A program made the position numbers and the translations under genes. A stretch of DNA of 64,000 nucleotides from Thereva unica (taxonomy: Eukaryota; Arthropoda; Insecta; Diptera; Therevidae). Positions 29,451 to 40,001 of the stretch are shown piece by piece. How positions within the stretch are numbered: the first letter of the stretch is position 1; every line of letters starts with the position of its first letter. Where the stretch lies: assembly GCA_949987705.1 (NCBI GenBank), contig OX465281.1, positions 140,540,876-140,604,875 of the forward strand, written 5' to 3'. The notes below the pieces were generated by a model that was given only the letters and a program-made list of their open reading frames with translations, was not told where the DNA came from and did not search any database.

Positions 29451-31616
29451 ATGTCCGAGGGCCAACAAGGGGACAACAACAAACACGAGACTCCCCCACC
29501 GAGGGACCACCAAACACCAGCCAGGGACTTAACCACACCAGGCCCCTCTACTTCATCAGGAGCCACCGACACCCCAGCATCCTGCCAGGTCACTCAGCGA
29601 GGGACTTCAACACCACTTTCTGCACATCAATCAACACCATCAGAAACACCCCAAACATCCCCCAGACGTCTCCGAAGTGGGACAGTCCTAGGAGAAGGAG
29701 AGAAACAAGTAGGTTTAACTTCAAGATTAGAATACATACTTAAGCGGGCGCAGGAGACAGGAAAATTTAATATAGTACATTTTGAGGCCGTGGATAAACA
29801 AATCCAAAGGGCCAGCCTAGAAAGAAAGGCTAAAGTCGAAGCATTCAAAGAGGAGGCCCTAAAATTTAAACAGGACCTCCACAATTTCAAAAATAGTCTC
29901 CCACGCCCCCTTGAGGTAGTAGATACGGTTAGCATAGAAGATAGGGACCATTGTGAAAGTAAAGATAACACAGAACCGCCTGAGCCCGATTACGCGCCCA
30001 TAGATCTACTCGCGGATTGGGTCGATCTCTCAACCCGATCCTTGTCCCTCCTAGAGGAAGAGGAGGCGACCTTTCAAGACAGTCGTCTTGTTAAATCTTT
30101 ACTACAAAAAGAATCCCATACAGCCATGGCCGACGAATATATTAAAGTCGCCAAATTAACGGCCCAACTAGTCCCTTTATTCTCTGGCGGCCAAAACCCA
30201 ACGATGGCAACTGAACTACAAATGTTCCTAGGCTGTTGCCGTCGGGTACTACAGTGCCTGACAGAACAAGAAAAGGCCGCCTTCATTCAAATTTATCCAA
30301 CTAGGCTTCGGGGAGAGGCCTATCAACTGATTGCCTCCTCCCAACCCGCCACTTTTGAGGAGGCAGAAAACCTCCTAAACAGGACTTATCTTCCCAGGGA
30401 AACATATCAAGAACTGGTTAATAGATTAATTCAATTACGCCAGTTCCCCTTAGAGCCGCTCACGGCCTATACTACTAGGATCAAACAGCAGTTGTCACTA
30501 TGCGAAGAGGCGGCCACCACTAAATATGGTGCGATGGCAGCACCGGCCGTAAAGGCCCAACTGCAAGATTTCGCAAAAAATGCTCTGCGGAGTGGGGTTA
30601 CCAACCCCCACCTCTGCCAGTACCTGCTAACTCTGGGAGAGGATACATTGGATAGCCTAACCCAAAAGGCACTAGATATGGAGAAGCTACAACAAAATTC
30701 TATGTATGCCTCCTATCAAATGACAGTACCTCAACCGGCATACAACCCTTATGGACAAACAGTCCCTATCCCTAAGTCGGAAAACATTTACCAAATGACC
30801 CTAACAAATACGCCAAACCAACACACTCAGTACACCGCCCCGCCCGCACCAACCATGCCGCAAACAACACTCCAAAGCCCGATAAACCCACAGGTAATGT
30901 ACACAACATACGCCCCACCCACAAACCCAGCAAACACAATACAAACAATACCGCCGGCGCCACTACAAAGCGCCAACCAAGTAACAACTATAAGCCCCGT
31001 TCCAAATAATGAAAATAAACCCTTAAACATCACCTGTAGCTACTGCAGAAACAGAGGGCATACTTATGCAGACTGTTTAAAACGTAAAAACACGCCCTTC
31101 TGCATAATTTGCCGGTCCAACTCGCACGACGCGAGGGACTGCCCCCAACCAGTTGAGCCTCCAAGGTCCTCATATAATAACAATAATAATCGTTACCGAA
31201 ACCAGGGGACTTCATACAATAATGGTAATAATCGCTACCAGAACCAGGGGCCTACATATAATAATAACAATAACAATCGTTACCCCAACCAGCGGTCTCA
31301 GTACCAAGGTAACAACCGTTACTCAGACCCGCGGTCACAACCTATGGGAAATTATCGCTATTCCGACCAACAACCCCCTAACCAGAATAATAATAGACAA
31401 CCAAACAACCGACCCATGAATGATGGAACCAACCAACCCAATAACCGTCAACAGGCAACCAATAACACAAGGTCAGTGTTTAATATTAGATATAGATGTG
31501 ATTTCTGCCACAGACGTGGTCACCAAGTAGACGATTGTCATCAAAGACAGCGCTGGGAATCACAACAAGCGGGAAACTCCCCGCAGTCGGACCAAGAAAC
31601 CCCGGCCCGACAATAA
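29451..31616 (+). CDS. gag: Gypsy-C gag
   Basis: An open frame of 721 codons, long for gypsy gag. The N-terminal part is Pro/Thr-rich. A capsid-like helical region follows at about residues 245-420 (FLGCCRRVLQCLTEQEKAAF, then LRGEAYQLI), with a Pro/Gln/Thr-rich linker at 420-525. Zinc knuckles are CSYCRNRGHTYADC near 528, CIICRSNSHDARDC near 552 and CDFCHRRGHQVDDC near 682. Between knuckles two and three is an Asn/Arg/Tyr repeat (NNNRY). ATG at 29451 is the first good start after the primer site. Gag forms the particle and binds the RNA. Confidence 0.88.
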   Translation: MSEGQQGDNNKHETPPPRDHQTPARDLTTPGPSTSSGATDTPASCQVTQRGTSTPLSAHQSTPSETPQTSPRRLRSGTVLGEGEKQVGLTSRLEYILKRAQETGKFNIVHFEAVDKQIQRASLERKAKVEAFKEEALKFKQDLHNFKNSLPRPLEVVDTVSIEDRDHCESKDNTEPPEPDYAPIDLLADWVDLSTRSLSLLEEEEATFQDSRLVKSLLQKESHTAMADEYIKVAKLTAQLVPLFSGGQNPTMATELQMFLGCCRRVLQCLTEQEKAAFIQIYPTRLRGEAYQLIASSQPATFEEAENLLNRTYLPRETYQELVNRLIQLRQFPLEPLTAYTTRIKQQLSLCEEAATTKYGAMAAPAVKAQLQDFAKNALRSGVTNPHLCQYLLTLGEDTLDSLTQKALDMEKLQQNSMYASYQMTVPQPAYNPYGQTVPIPKSENIYQMTLTNTPNQHTQYTAPPAPTMPQTTLQSPINPQVMYTTYAPPTNPANTIQTIPPAPLQSANQVTTISPVPNNENKPLNITCSYCRNRGHTYADCLKRKNTPFCIICRSNSHDARDCPQPVEPPRSSYNNNNNRYRNQGTSYNNGNNRYQNQGPTYNNNNNNRYPNQRSQYQGNNRYSDPRSQPMGNYRYSDQQPPNQNNNRQPNNRPMNDGTNQPNNRQQATNNTRSVFNIRYRCDFCHRRGHQVDDCHQRQRWESQQAGNSPQSDQETPARQ

Positions 31617-34600
31617 ACCCTCAAAATAGTACTAAAGGGGGGCCTCATGCGCCCGAACCAAGTGTTCCACTCGTCACTCTTCCTCTAGATATAAGCCTTA
31701 ACGGCAAAGCCGACCTGGCAGTGGACACCGGCGCTGAGGTCAGTATACTAAAACATAAAAAACTAAAGGATCCCAACTTACCAGATCCCACTAAAAGATG
31801 TACACTAGAAACGCCATACGGCAAAGGACAAACATTAGGGAGCTGTCAGGGGAACATCATTCTAAACACCCCCCTCCCATGCACCTTCCAAATTGTGCAA
31901 AATACACAAGAAATTCCTAACGATGGTCTGTTAGGAAACGACTTTCTTTCCAAAAACTGTAACGTCGAAGGCCCAAACCAAACACTGCGATTTCCTCGCA
32001 CGGAAATCAACCCAGTAGAAATTGCAATTCCATTACGCAATGGGTCCGCCAAGTCAAACACTAGAGAGCAGCAGGAGCAAACCCAAACTAGGGAATCTCA
32101 ACTCGTAGTAGCCGAGATAAACCCCGGTGGTGTCTCCCAGGTAGCCTCAGAGAGGAATACCAGCTGCCTATCTCTAGATGGTTCAAGGTTGGAAAACAAC
32201 TCCAACGACTATGAGACCAATTCAGGCAAATATAACGTGGCATTGGAGAAACCCATTCGCCTACCAAGCCGGTCTCAAATGGTGGTCCCCATTCCCCTAA
32301 GGTTAGAGGAGGAAATGCTCTGTGAATCTTACGAGCCGAGCGAAGGAGTATTCCTCGCCAATTCCCTCTTGCCAACTGGAACAAAAACAGTGTATGTTGG
32401 TCTCATCAACGTTAACACCCAACCAGTAGTCCTGACGAGCCTATCCCTTACGCTCGCCCCAATCAAAGACTACACGACTATTCACCTAGCCTCTAACAAC
32501 AACCCTAAGTCTCCAACAAATACTAATGACGTATGTGAGTATCTTACAGGCTCTGAACCAGACGGTCTCAGGAACGCCAGTACCCCATCGTCATCTAACG
32601 CAAGACTCCAAAGTATACCCAATAATGGTGCAATCCCGCAAGGTATACCCCAGGGAAAAAGGGCAAAAGTGAAGTTGGGAACGAATGAAAAGGAAATCGA
32701 TTCCATCCGTCATCTACGATACATATTCCCGGACCAAGAGGATCCGGACCTTGAGCGTGAAGCGCGCTTCAAACAGCTAGACGAGGAACTCAGCCTCGAC
32801 CACCCTCTAACGGCCGACGAGAAGCGGTCCATACGGGATCTTTGTTACGAATATGCCGACATATTCCATTTAAAAGGGGACAAGCTAACCTACACGGAAG
32901 CTCTACGACATGAGATCCCCATGGTCTACGACCAATTTATTAACCAAAAAATGTATAGATTGCCCGAAACGCAAAGGCAAGTCATAAATGACCAATTGAA
33001 AGAGATGTTGGACAACGATATTGTTCAACCCAGCAAAAGTCCTTGGAACTCACCCCTCCTAGTGGTACCGAAAAAACCGGGCCCCGACGGTGAGAAAAAA
33101 TGGCGCGTAGTTGTGGATTTCCGCAAAATTAATGAAAAGACAATAGGTGATGCGTATCCCTTACCAAGAATCGAGGACATCCTAGACCAGCTCGGTCACT
33201 CGAGATACTTCTCTACCCTCGACTTGGCCAGTGGTTACCACCAGGTACTAGTGGAACCACAGGATCGCCCCAAGACGGCCTTTAGCACGAACTATGGCCA
33301 TTATGAGTTCAAACGTATGCCGTTCGGGTTAAAAGGCGCCCCGGCTACGTTTCAGCGACTAATGAATTATGTCCTTACTGGTCTACAAGGCCTCGAATGC
33401 TTCGTCTACCTAGATGACATAGTCATCTATGGTAAGAACCTTGAGGACCATAATTCCAAGCTACGACGCATATTCGACCGGTTGAGGGAAAACAACCTCA
33501 AATTGCAACCGGAGAAATGCCAATTTTTGAAAAAGGAAGTAGTCTACCTGGGTCATGTATGCTCTGAAAAGGGAGCCCTACCAGACCCCAGAAAAACGGA
33601 GTGTGTCCAAAACTTCCCGGCGCCCCGTACCGTCAGGCAAGTCCAGTCCTTGGGCCTTGCCAACTACTATAGAAAATTCATCCCAGAATTTTCTAAGATC
33701 GTACGCCCCCTAACCAATTTGCTAAGAAAGGGCGTGAAATTTTCATGGACGCCAAAATGCGAGGAAGCATTTCAAACGGTGAAGCGTTCTTTAGTCTCCC
33801 CACCACTGCTGATATACCCTGATTTCGAAAAACCGTTCAATCTAACAACGGACGCCAGCAGTGAGGCACTCGGAGCAGTCCTCTCTCAAGGAATCGTAGG
33901 CCAAGACCAGCCCATAGCTTATGCAAGTCGCACTCTAAACAAGGCGGAGCGCAATTACTCCACCGTCGAAAAGGAGCTGCTAGCCATAGTATGGGCTGTT
34001 AAAAACTTCAGGTGTTATTTGATGGGTCGAAAGTTTACGGTCTATACAGATCATAAACCTCTCAAGGGAGTCTTCAACGTCAAGGACCCCACAACTCGAC
34101 TCGTTAGGTTTCACCATAAACTGTCCGAATACGATTACCAAATTGAGTATAAACCGGGTAAATACAATACGAATGCTGATGCTCTCAGCCGGATTCCCCA
34201 AAGAGCAGAAGAGCCCAATACCTTCACGGTGGAAGCTCTAATTCACCAACCCGATGAACCCCTAATTATATCGCCCGAGAGACACGGAAATACATTGCTT
34301 CCTAGTGAACGACCGAAACAATGCAACGCGGTCACTAGGGCTCAGGCACAAAAAATGCAGGATGAGGAAAAAGACGAACTCGTTCCAACTGCAGAAGCCC
34401 CCAATATCGACGAAGGGCCTAAAGAAATAGACTTGGAAATGGAAATTCCCCAACCCGTCGAAGCCTCCAAAGATAGCTCCAGCGAGCTACGAAGGAAAGT
34501 TGAAGTGATTACAAGTCCCGAAGAAATCACTACAATACTAAAAGACTACCACGACTCCCCTTTCGGCGGACACCAGGGAGTCGTTAAGACATATAATCGC

Positions 34601-35563
34601 GTACGTCGTAAATATTGGTGGAGACACATGTTCCGCGATATCACTCGCTACATAAGAAGGTGCAAGAAATGTCAAACCATGAAGGCCTCTAGACAATTCC
34701 GAATGCCCATGGTTATTACAGACATAGCAGAAAAGCCCTTCGAAAAAGTCTATTTAGACGTAGTAGGTCCCCTGGAAGAAACCCATTCCGGAAATAAATA
34801 CATCCTAACCTTCCAGGATAACCTGACAAAATTCGTCGACTGGTATGCCATTCCCAATGGGGAAGCCCAAACGATAGCACAAATTTTCTTCGACGAAATC
34901 GTCACGCGCTATCGCATACCCAAACAAATAGTCACCGACCAGGGATCAAATTTCCTGAGTGACCTCTTCAAGGGCGTGTGTAGGCTCTTAAAAGTTAAAA
35001 AACTTCAGACCTCAGCCTACCACCCGCAATCCAATGGCGCGCTAGAACGAGCTCATAGACCTCTGATCGAGTGCCTACGTACCATAGTAGATGAGAGGCC
35101 AAACAATTGGGACCAGTTTCTGCGCACGGCAGCGTTCGTGTACAATAATAGCGTACACGAGGGGACCAAACTTACCCCCATGGACTGCCTATATGGTTTC
35201 ATTGCCGACGTCCCGTCCAACCTTAAACGCAACCCGGAACCACTTTACAACCACGAAAGTTATTACCATCAACTCCGATATAAGTTGCAAAAATCCTATG
35301 CCCTAGCCCGCAAGAACCTACTTGCCAGCAAGAACCGCTCCAAGGCATATTATGATGGGAACGTACGCCCACTCACACTCCACGTAGGGGACAAAGTCCT
35401 CCTACGTAACGAAGCTCGGAAGCATAAATTATCCCAAATCTGGGTCGGGCCCTATACAGTAGTGTCAGTCCCAAGCGCGGTAAACACTACCATCAAAATA
35501 AATAGGAGATTGGTCACCGTCCATAATAATCGCTTGAAACCGTTTTACGAAAATAAAACGTAA
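31535..35563 (+). CDS. pol: Gypsy-C pol: protease, RT, RNase H, integrase
   Basis: An open 1342-codon frame, -1 relative to gag and overlapping it by 82 bases; the true N-terminus is set by frameshifting near 31571, not by the ATG at 31535. Protease AVDTGAEVSIL lies near residue 63. RT contains FSTLDLASGYHQ and YLDD near 624, followed by RNase H (NLTTDASSEALGAVLSQ near 770). Integrase has an HHCC finger (GGHQGVVKTY ... CKKCQTMK near 1010-1045) and core residues in YLDVVGP, VTDQGS and ALERAH (about 1075, 1134 and 1170). No stops or shifts were seen, so this copy may be functional. No env follows. Confidence 0.92.
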   Translation: MSSKTALGITTSGKLPAVGPRNPGPTINPQNSTKGGPHAPEPSVPLVTLPLDISLNGKADLAVDTGAEVSILKHKKLKDPNLPDPTKRCTLETPYGKGQTLGSCQGNIILNTPLPCTFQIVQNTQEIPNDGLLGNDFLSKNCNVEGPNQTLRFPRTEINPVEIAIPLRNGSAKSNTREQQEQTQTRESQLVVAEINPGGVSQVASERNTSCLSLDGSRLENNSNDYETNSGKYNVALEKPIRLPSRSQMVVPIPLRLEEEMLCESYEPSEGVFLANSLLPTGTKTVYVGLINVNTQPVVLTSLSLTLAPIKDYTTIHLASNNNPKSPTNTNDVCEYLTGSEPDGLRNASTPSSSNARLQSIPNNGAIPQGIPQGKRAKVKLGTNEKEIDSIRHLRYIFPDQEDPDLEREARFKQLDEELSLDHPLTADEKRSIRDLCYEYADIFHLKGDKLTYTEALRHEIPMVYDQFINQKMYRLPETQRQVINDQLKEMLDNDIVQPSKSPWNSPLLVVPKKPGPDGEKKWRVVVDFRKINEKTIGDAYPLPRIEDILDQLGHSRYFSTLDLASGYHQVLVEPQDRPKTAFSTNYGHYEFKRMPFGLKGAPATFQRLMNYVLTGLQGLECFVYLDDIVIYGKNLEDHNSKLRRIFDRLRENNLKLQPEKCQFLKKEVVYLGHVCSEKGALPDPRKTECVQNFPAPRTVRQVQSLGLANYYRKFIPEFSKIVRPLTNLLRKGVKFSWTPKCEEAFQTVKRSLVSPPLLIYPDFEKPFNLTTDASSEALGAVLSQGIVGQDQPIAYASRTLNKAERNYSTVEKELLAIVWAVKNFRCYLMGRKFTVYTDHKPLKGVFNVKDPTTRLVRFHHKLSEYDYQIEYKPGKYNTNADALSRIPQRAEEPNTFTVEALIHQPDEPLIISPERHGNTLLPSERPKQCNAVTRAQAQKMQDEEKDELVPTAEAPNIDEGPKEIDLEMEIPQPVEASKDSSSELRRKVEVITSPEEITTILKDYHDSPFGGHQGVVKTYNRVRRKYWWRHMFRDITRYIRRCKKCQTMKASRQFRMPMVITDIAEKPFEKVYLDVVGPLEETHSGNKYILTFQDNLTKFVDWYAIPNGEAQTIAQIFFDEIVTRYRIPKQIVTDQGSNFLSDLFKGVCRLLKVKKLQTSAYHPQSNGALERAHRPLIECLRTIVDERPNNWDQFLRTAAFVYNNSVHEGTKLTPMDCLYGFIADVPSNLKRNPEPLYNHESYYHQLRYKLQKSYALARKNLLASKNRSKAYYDGNVRPLTLHVGDKVLLRNEARKHKLSQIWVGPYTVVSVPSAVNTTIKINRRLVTVHNNRLKPFYENKT
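31571..31577 (+). promoter_or_regulatory. -1 frameshift heptamer GGGAAAC (gag/pol)
   Basis: Gag reads G GGA AAC here. Slipping back one base gives GGG AAA and enters the pol frame, which is open through this point. Nine bases downstream GTCGG (about 31586) can pair with CCGAC (about 31607), a possible stimulatory stem. The same heptamer is used by several retroviruses. Confidence 0.65.
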
Positions 35564-36031
35564 CTTTACGCCACCATTTAAGTCCTACCCTACTTTCCGG
35601 TAATAAAAGAAACTAACTTTAGCACCATCAACCTTGGAGTACCATCGATAACCTCCAATAATACCATAAAGTTATTCACAGGTGACGATACGCGGTGCGG
35701 CCTCTAAGTAGATCCCACACATTACCAAGGGCCTCTTCCATACAATTAGTACAACCAGGGCCTGGGACCCCAATACCCATAGGGTAAATCGGCCATACCG
35801 CCATTCACCACGCCTCCTTATAATGCGTCACTACGCCTCACTCTACCAACCCACCTTCATACAAAAGGGTTGAAGAGATCGCCAGAAAAATCTCACCTGC
35901 GCTACGTCAATCCAATAAACTCCCCCTAGTTCGCGAGACGAGCCCAAAACCTTCACCACAAACTATCCAAACAGAGAATCGCTCTACTTACTACGTTTCG
36001 TAGCGATTCTCTTATTCCAGGGGGGAAGGAA
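35564..36031 (+). promoter_or_regulatory. Gypsy-C 3-prime leader to LTR with polypurine tract
   Basis: Non-coding stretch after pol, ending in AGGGGGGAAGGAA (36019-36031) immediately before the LTR; that run is the plus-strand primer. No env frame is present. Confidence 0.7.
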
Positions 36032-38012
36032 TGTTACATACAGAATTTGTAAGGGTCTCTCTCGGTGAAAAACGGAGCCCTTAGACAAATTCCCATATAC
36101 TTTCATACAGGGAGCCTTTTACATCAAATTCGCAGTTAATGAGTTTGATGCAATATGAGCTCCCTGCGAACAACAAATCCTAAACGGAAAATAATTATCT
36201 AATTTCCATTTTCAAATGTACAAAATTCCTTAACGGACAAATCTTCAACGTACAAAATTCCACTTCAACAAATGTTCCAGACGTAACCTAATCCGCGCGC
36301 ATTTTGTGAGATTTGCAAGGTGCGCAATTACCTTTGCACCCTTCCCAAGCTTTTCTGGCAAACAGTGATCTTGACTTTGACTTTCTTGAACGTAATTTGA
36401 CCCACCCAACAATAATCAAGCGCAACTTGCAATGCGCCGCGTGAGAAACGCGCGGTAAGCAAGTTGCGCAGGTGGGAACGAATTCAAGGGCGAGTTTTTC
36501 CCAGCCGGTGGACAATTTTCCATGCCACCACCGGCGGGTGAAAATTTGATTTTGTTGAGTGTTGATTTAACCGTGACCACCGGCGGGTGGAAATATTAAT
36601 ACATAATAAACTACGGGCGCGAGCGGGCGAAGTGATGTAAAAGAAAAATAAATAAAGGAAAAATAAATTTAGATAAAATTAAGTAAATCTCTCTATATGT
36701 AAGTGAAAAATTAACGAGCTGGTTCGGAAGATAAATTGTGAAACTTTTTAAGAACAGAAATTTTGTGTTCGTGAATTGTGTCATACAAAGTAAATAAAGG
36801 AAAAATTAATAAAGATAAAGAAAGGATATAAGAAGTAAAGATAAAGAAAGGATATAAGAAGTGATGTAGAAGAAAAATAAATAAAGGAAAAATAAATTTA
36901 GATAAAATTAAGTAAATCTCTCTATATGTAAGTGAAAAATTAACGAGCTGGTTCGGAAGATAAATTGTGAAACTTTTTAAGAACAGAAATTTTGTGTTCG
37001 TGAATTGTGTCATACAAAGTAAATAAAGAAAAAATTAATAAAGATAAAGAAAGGATATAAGAAGTGATGTAAAAGAAAAATAAATAAAGGAAAGATAAAT
37101 TTAGATAAAATTAAGTAAATCTCTCTATATGTAAGCAAAAATTAACGAGCTGGTTCGGAAGATAAATTGTGAAAATTTTTAAGAACAGAAATTTTGTGTT
37201 CGTGAATTGTGTCATACAGAGTAAATAAAGAAAAAATTAATAAAGATAAAGAAAGGATATAAGAAGTATAGATAAAGAAAGGATATAAGAAGTGATGTAG
37301 AAGAAAAATAAATAAAGGAAAAATAAATTTAGATAAAATTAAGTAAATCTCTCTATATGTAAGTGAAAAATTAACGAGCTGGTTCGGAAGATAAATTGTG
37401 AAACTTTTTAAGAACAGAAATTTTGTGTTCGTGAATTGTGTCATACAAAGTAAATAAAGGAAAAATTAATAAAGATAAAGAAAGGATATAAGAAGTAAAG
37501 ATAAAGAAAGGATATAAGAAGTGATGTAGAAGAAAAATAAATAAAGGAAAAATAAATTTAGATAAAATTAAGTAAATCTCTCTATATGTAAGCAAAAATT
37601 AACGAGCTGGTTCGGAAGATAAATTGTGAAAATTTTTAAGAACAGAAATTTTGTGTTCGTGAATTGTGTCATACAGAGTAAATAAGCAAAAAATTAATAA
37701 AGATAAAGAAAGAATATAATTAGTGATGTAAAAAAAAAAAGAAATATAAATAAATAATAAATAAAAGAAAGGTAAAAGTAAATAAAACTAAGGAAATATT
37801 TCGATATCTAAATAAAGAAGAAAATTTAAGCCAGTGATAAAAAAAAAAACCCCCAACAAAACAAAAAAGGTAACTAACTTCATTTTTAAGGATTAATATA
37901 AATTAAATAAATAAAAGAAGCAAACAAACTATATAACAAAAGGATATTATATAACAATAAAAAGTGTTATATAACGAACTATATAACAAACAGATATAAA
38001 CCTAATATAACA
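36032..38012 (+). repeat. Gypsy-C 3-prime LTR
   Basis: 1981 bp, the partner of 27203-29176. Visible differences include a 4-bp ACAT insertion near 36600, single changes near 37070 and 37375, and small length changes in A-runs. It contains the same five-unit tandem array. Confidence 0.9.
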
Positions 38013-38060
38013 ATGGGTCAAAAGCTAGTGGATTTGCGCACTGTAGAGTTGAAAAGAGAA
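38013..38060 (+). pseudogene. gag: Gypsy-B gag, start segment
   Basis: ATG at 38013 opens MGQKLVDLRTVELKRE, the first helix of a SAP-like gag N-terminus. The ATGG is also the target duplication of Gypsy-C. A TTAA element then separates it from the rest. Confidence 0.65.
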
Positions 38061-38064
38061 TTAA

Positions 38065-38792
38065 GGGGTTGCTCTGATTTTTGAGGCAAAAAATTGACTA
38101 TTTTTGGATTTTTTTTTACAGAAAACCCTTATTATTTTTATATACAAAAGTTTTTTCATAGTATTAGATAACTTTTAGAGATCACAAAAAATTTTTTTTT
38201 TTGTTTTTTTGCCGTCATAAATAAATATGTAGCACGCGCTGAAGTTGACACCTCAAAAATAACATGGAAAACGGTTCCATCGATAGCTCCGTCCCCATTG
38301 GTCAGAATGAGAAAAGTGAAAAACGGTTTTGTTAAAAATTATGTCCTTTAGTTCGCTTGTGTCAACATTAGTAAGAATTGCATCAAAAAAAAAATTTAAG
38401 GACATTTTAGGGAAAAAACGTAAAAATGCAACTTTTCTGGCCCAAAATGGGAGGATAAAATACTAATAGTAAGATTTTGAAAAAAAAATTTTACACAAGC
38501 GAACTCGACAACATCATTTTCGACAAATTGCCGAAAAAATTAAGTCAATATGTTAAATAGTTTTTTCTATATTGATGGAACCGTTTTGACAAATGACATT
38601 TTGAGAAAAACGCGTTTGAAGTTTTCGCGCGTCGAACGCCCTGCGGAAAATCAGTTTGTGCTACTGCATATAACTTTTTAACGAACAAAAATTTTGTCAT
38701 AATATTTTAGGAACGTATTCTACACATATTAATAAATATAAAAAGCAAAAAAAAATTTTTGTTTTTTTAAAACCAAAAATCAGAGCAACCCC
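38065..38792. mobile_element. TTAA-specific TIR element, 728 bp
   Basis: GGGGTTGCTCTGATTTTT opens it and the exact inverse closes it. TTAA flanks both sides (38061-38064 and 38793-38796), the duplication made by piggyBac- and Kolobok-type transposases. The interior has no coding frame. It sits in Gypsy-B gag, and removing it keeps the gag frame collinear. Confidence 0.85.
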
Positions 38793-39317
38793 TTAAGTAA
38801 ACGTTCGTTGTCAACGGTGGGGGCTAAAAGTTCCTTAACCGCCCTGCTTCGAGAAGCTATGGTGAACGAAGGTAAGGATCCTGAAACCTACATGTTTGAA
38901 GATGAGGTAGAAGCAGAGCCAGAAGAAGCGACAGTTAGTATGGCAGAACTTCTTAAGACACTGATGGTGATGAAAGAAGCGCAAGAACGGTCATTAGTAG
39001 AGATGAAGGAAGCGCAAGAACGGTCATCCGCAGCGCAAGAACGTGCCTCGGCAGAGATGAAGGAAGCGACAACAGAGATCTAGGCTGAAAAGTTGAAGAT
39101 GGTACTAGAATCGGTCAGAGCCGACCTGGAAAGGGTAAAGATTCACCACCCAGCGACGGCATCTCATGAAGTCATCGCAGTTAGGAAACTGCAGCCTCCA
39201 ACTTTCGACGGGCAAAGCCCATGGCCTACTTACAAGCTCCAATTCGAAGCAGCAGCAGCATGCAATTTCTGGACTGAGGAGGAAAAAGCAATGGCCTTAA
39301 CTTTGTCACTAAGGGGT
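38793..39317 (+). pseudogene. gag: Gypsy-B gag, N-terminal part
   Basis: Continues the SAP-like start with LSTVGAKSSLTALLREAM, then a tandem KEAQERS-type repeat (QERSLVEMKEAQERSSAAQE) that looks coiled-coil. A TAG at 39081 interrupts the frame. It resumes in the same frame with a capsid start (LQPPTFDGQSPWPTYKLQFE), then is cut by the BEL element at 39318. Confidence 0.75.
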
Positions 39318-39831
39318 TGTTAACAAACGCAAAGAGTTTTTTGCGCCGAATATAAAATTAAATATGAACACAACTCCTTTAACACAATTTAACAACTTTT
39401 ATTTAATCAATTAAACGCATTAAACAATATAACAACCGACATAGAAGTTTAGATAAATATATGATAATGGGATTAAGCACAAATTCGAAACGATATTAAT
39501 ATACCCAAATAGGAAACGAAATGTTCTTTCTTTACGAAAGCCGAAACGAGAATGAATGAATGCTAGGAAAAATTCTAGGAAATCTGCGAAAACCGAAAAA
39601 CAAAAACTCAACGCCGCCTAGATCCAAAAAGAAGTGTTGCAAACAAACTGACTGACGCCTCGAATTTGAATTTGATCCCAGTAGCCTTTTACATTATAAA
39701 ACAGAAGAGAATAACAAACAAAAAACTGTTATAAGTCTAAGCCTGCTTGGCAACATATTTTTAATTTGAATTAGTAACAGTTATAAGTCTAAGCCTACTT
39801 GGCAATATATTTTTACTTTGAATCAGTAACA
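39318..39831 (-). repeat. BEL 3-prime LTR
   Basis: About 514 bp, the partner of 46345-46856, with two tandem copies of TTATAAGTCTAAGCCT near its end (plus-strand reading). The minus-strand 63-codon frame within it is not considered a gene. Confidence 0.88.
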
Positions 39832-39850
39832 TAACCGCCCTCTTTGGAAG
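39832..39850 (-). promoter_or_regulatory. BEL polypurine tract
   Basis: On the coding strand CTTCCAAAGAGGGCGGTTA precedes the 3-prime LTR. Confidence 0.55.
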
Positions 39851-40001
39851 TATCAACTTCCAACTGAACGTAGCCGTTATCTATAGGTAATGGACATATC
39901 TTTGATATGGCCCGGTTGGTGGTTCCTGTAACTGTCTGCACCGTTACAACTCGAACTAAGCCATCATCTCCATAGTGCGTCTTTAAAATTCTGCCTAAAG
40001 G

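Larger units (their letters stand above)
27203..38012 (+). mobile_element. Gypsy-C: intact-looking Ty3/gypsy element
   Basis: LTRs of 1974 and 1981 bp bound a 6.86-kb interior; the target duplication ATGG lies at 27199-27202 and 38013-38016. Gag and pol are both open, with a -1 heptamer in the overlap. There is no env. LTR differences are few, about six including a 4-bp indel, so the insertion is recent. It landed on the start codon of Gypsy-B gag. Confidence 0.92.

Noticed and set aside
31153..31419. 88-codon frame inside Gypsy-C gag
   Set aside because: Overlaps the Asn/Arg-rich part of gag in another frame and has repetitive Ile/Thr sequence only.
39420..39611. 63-codon minus-strand frame found in both BEL LTRs
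   Set aside because: Present because the LTRs are copies; no start context, domain or conservation beyond the LTR sequence itself.
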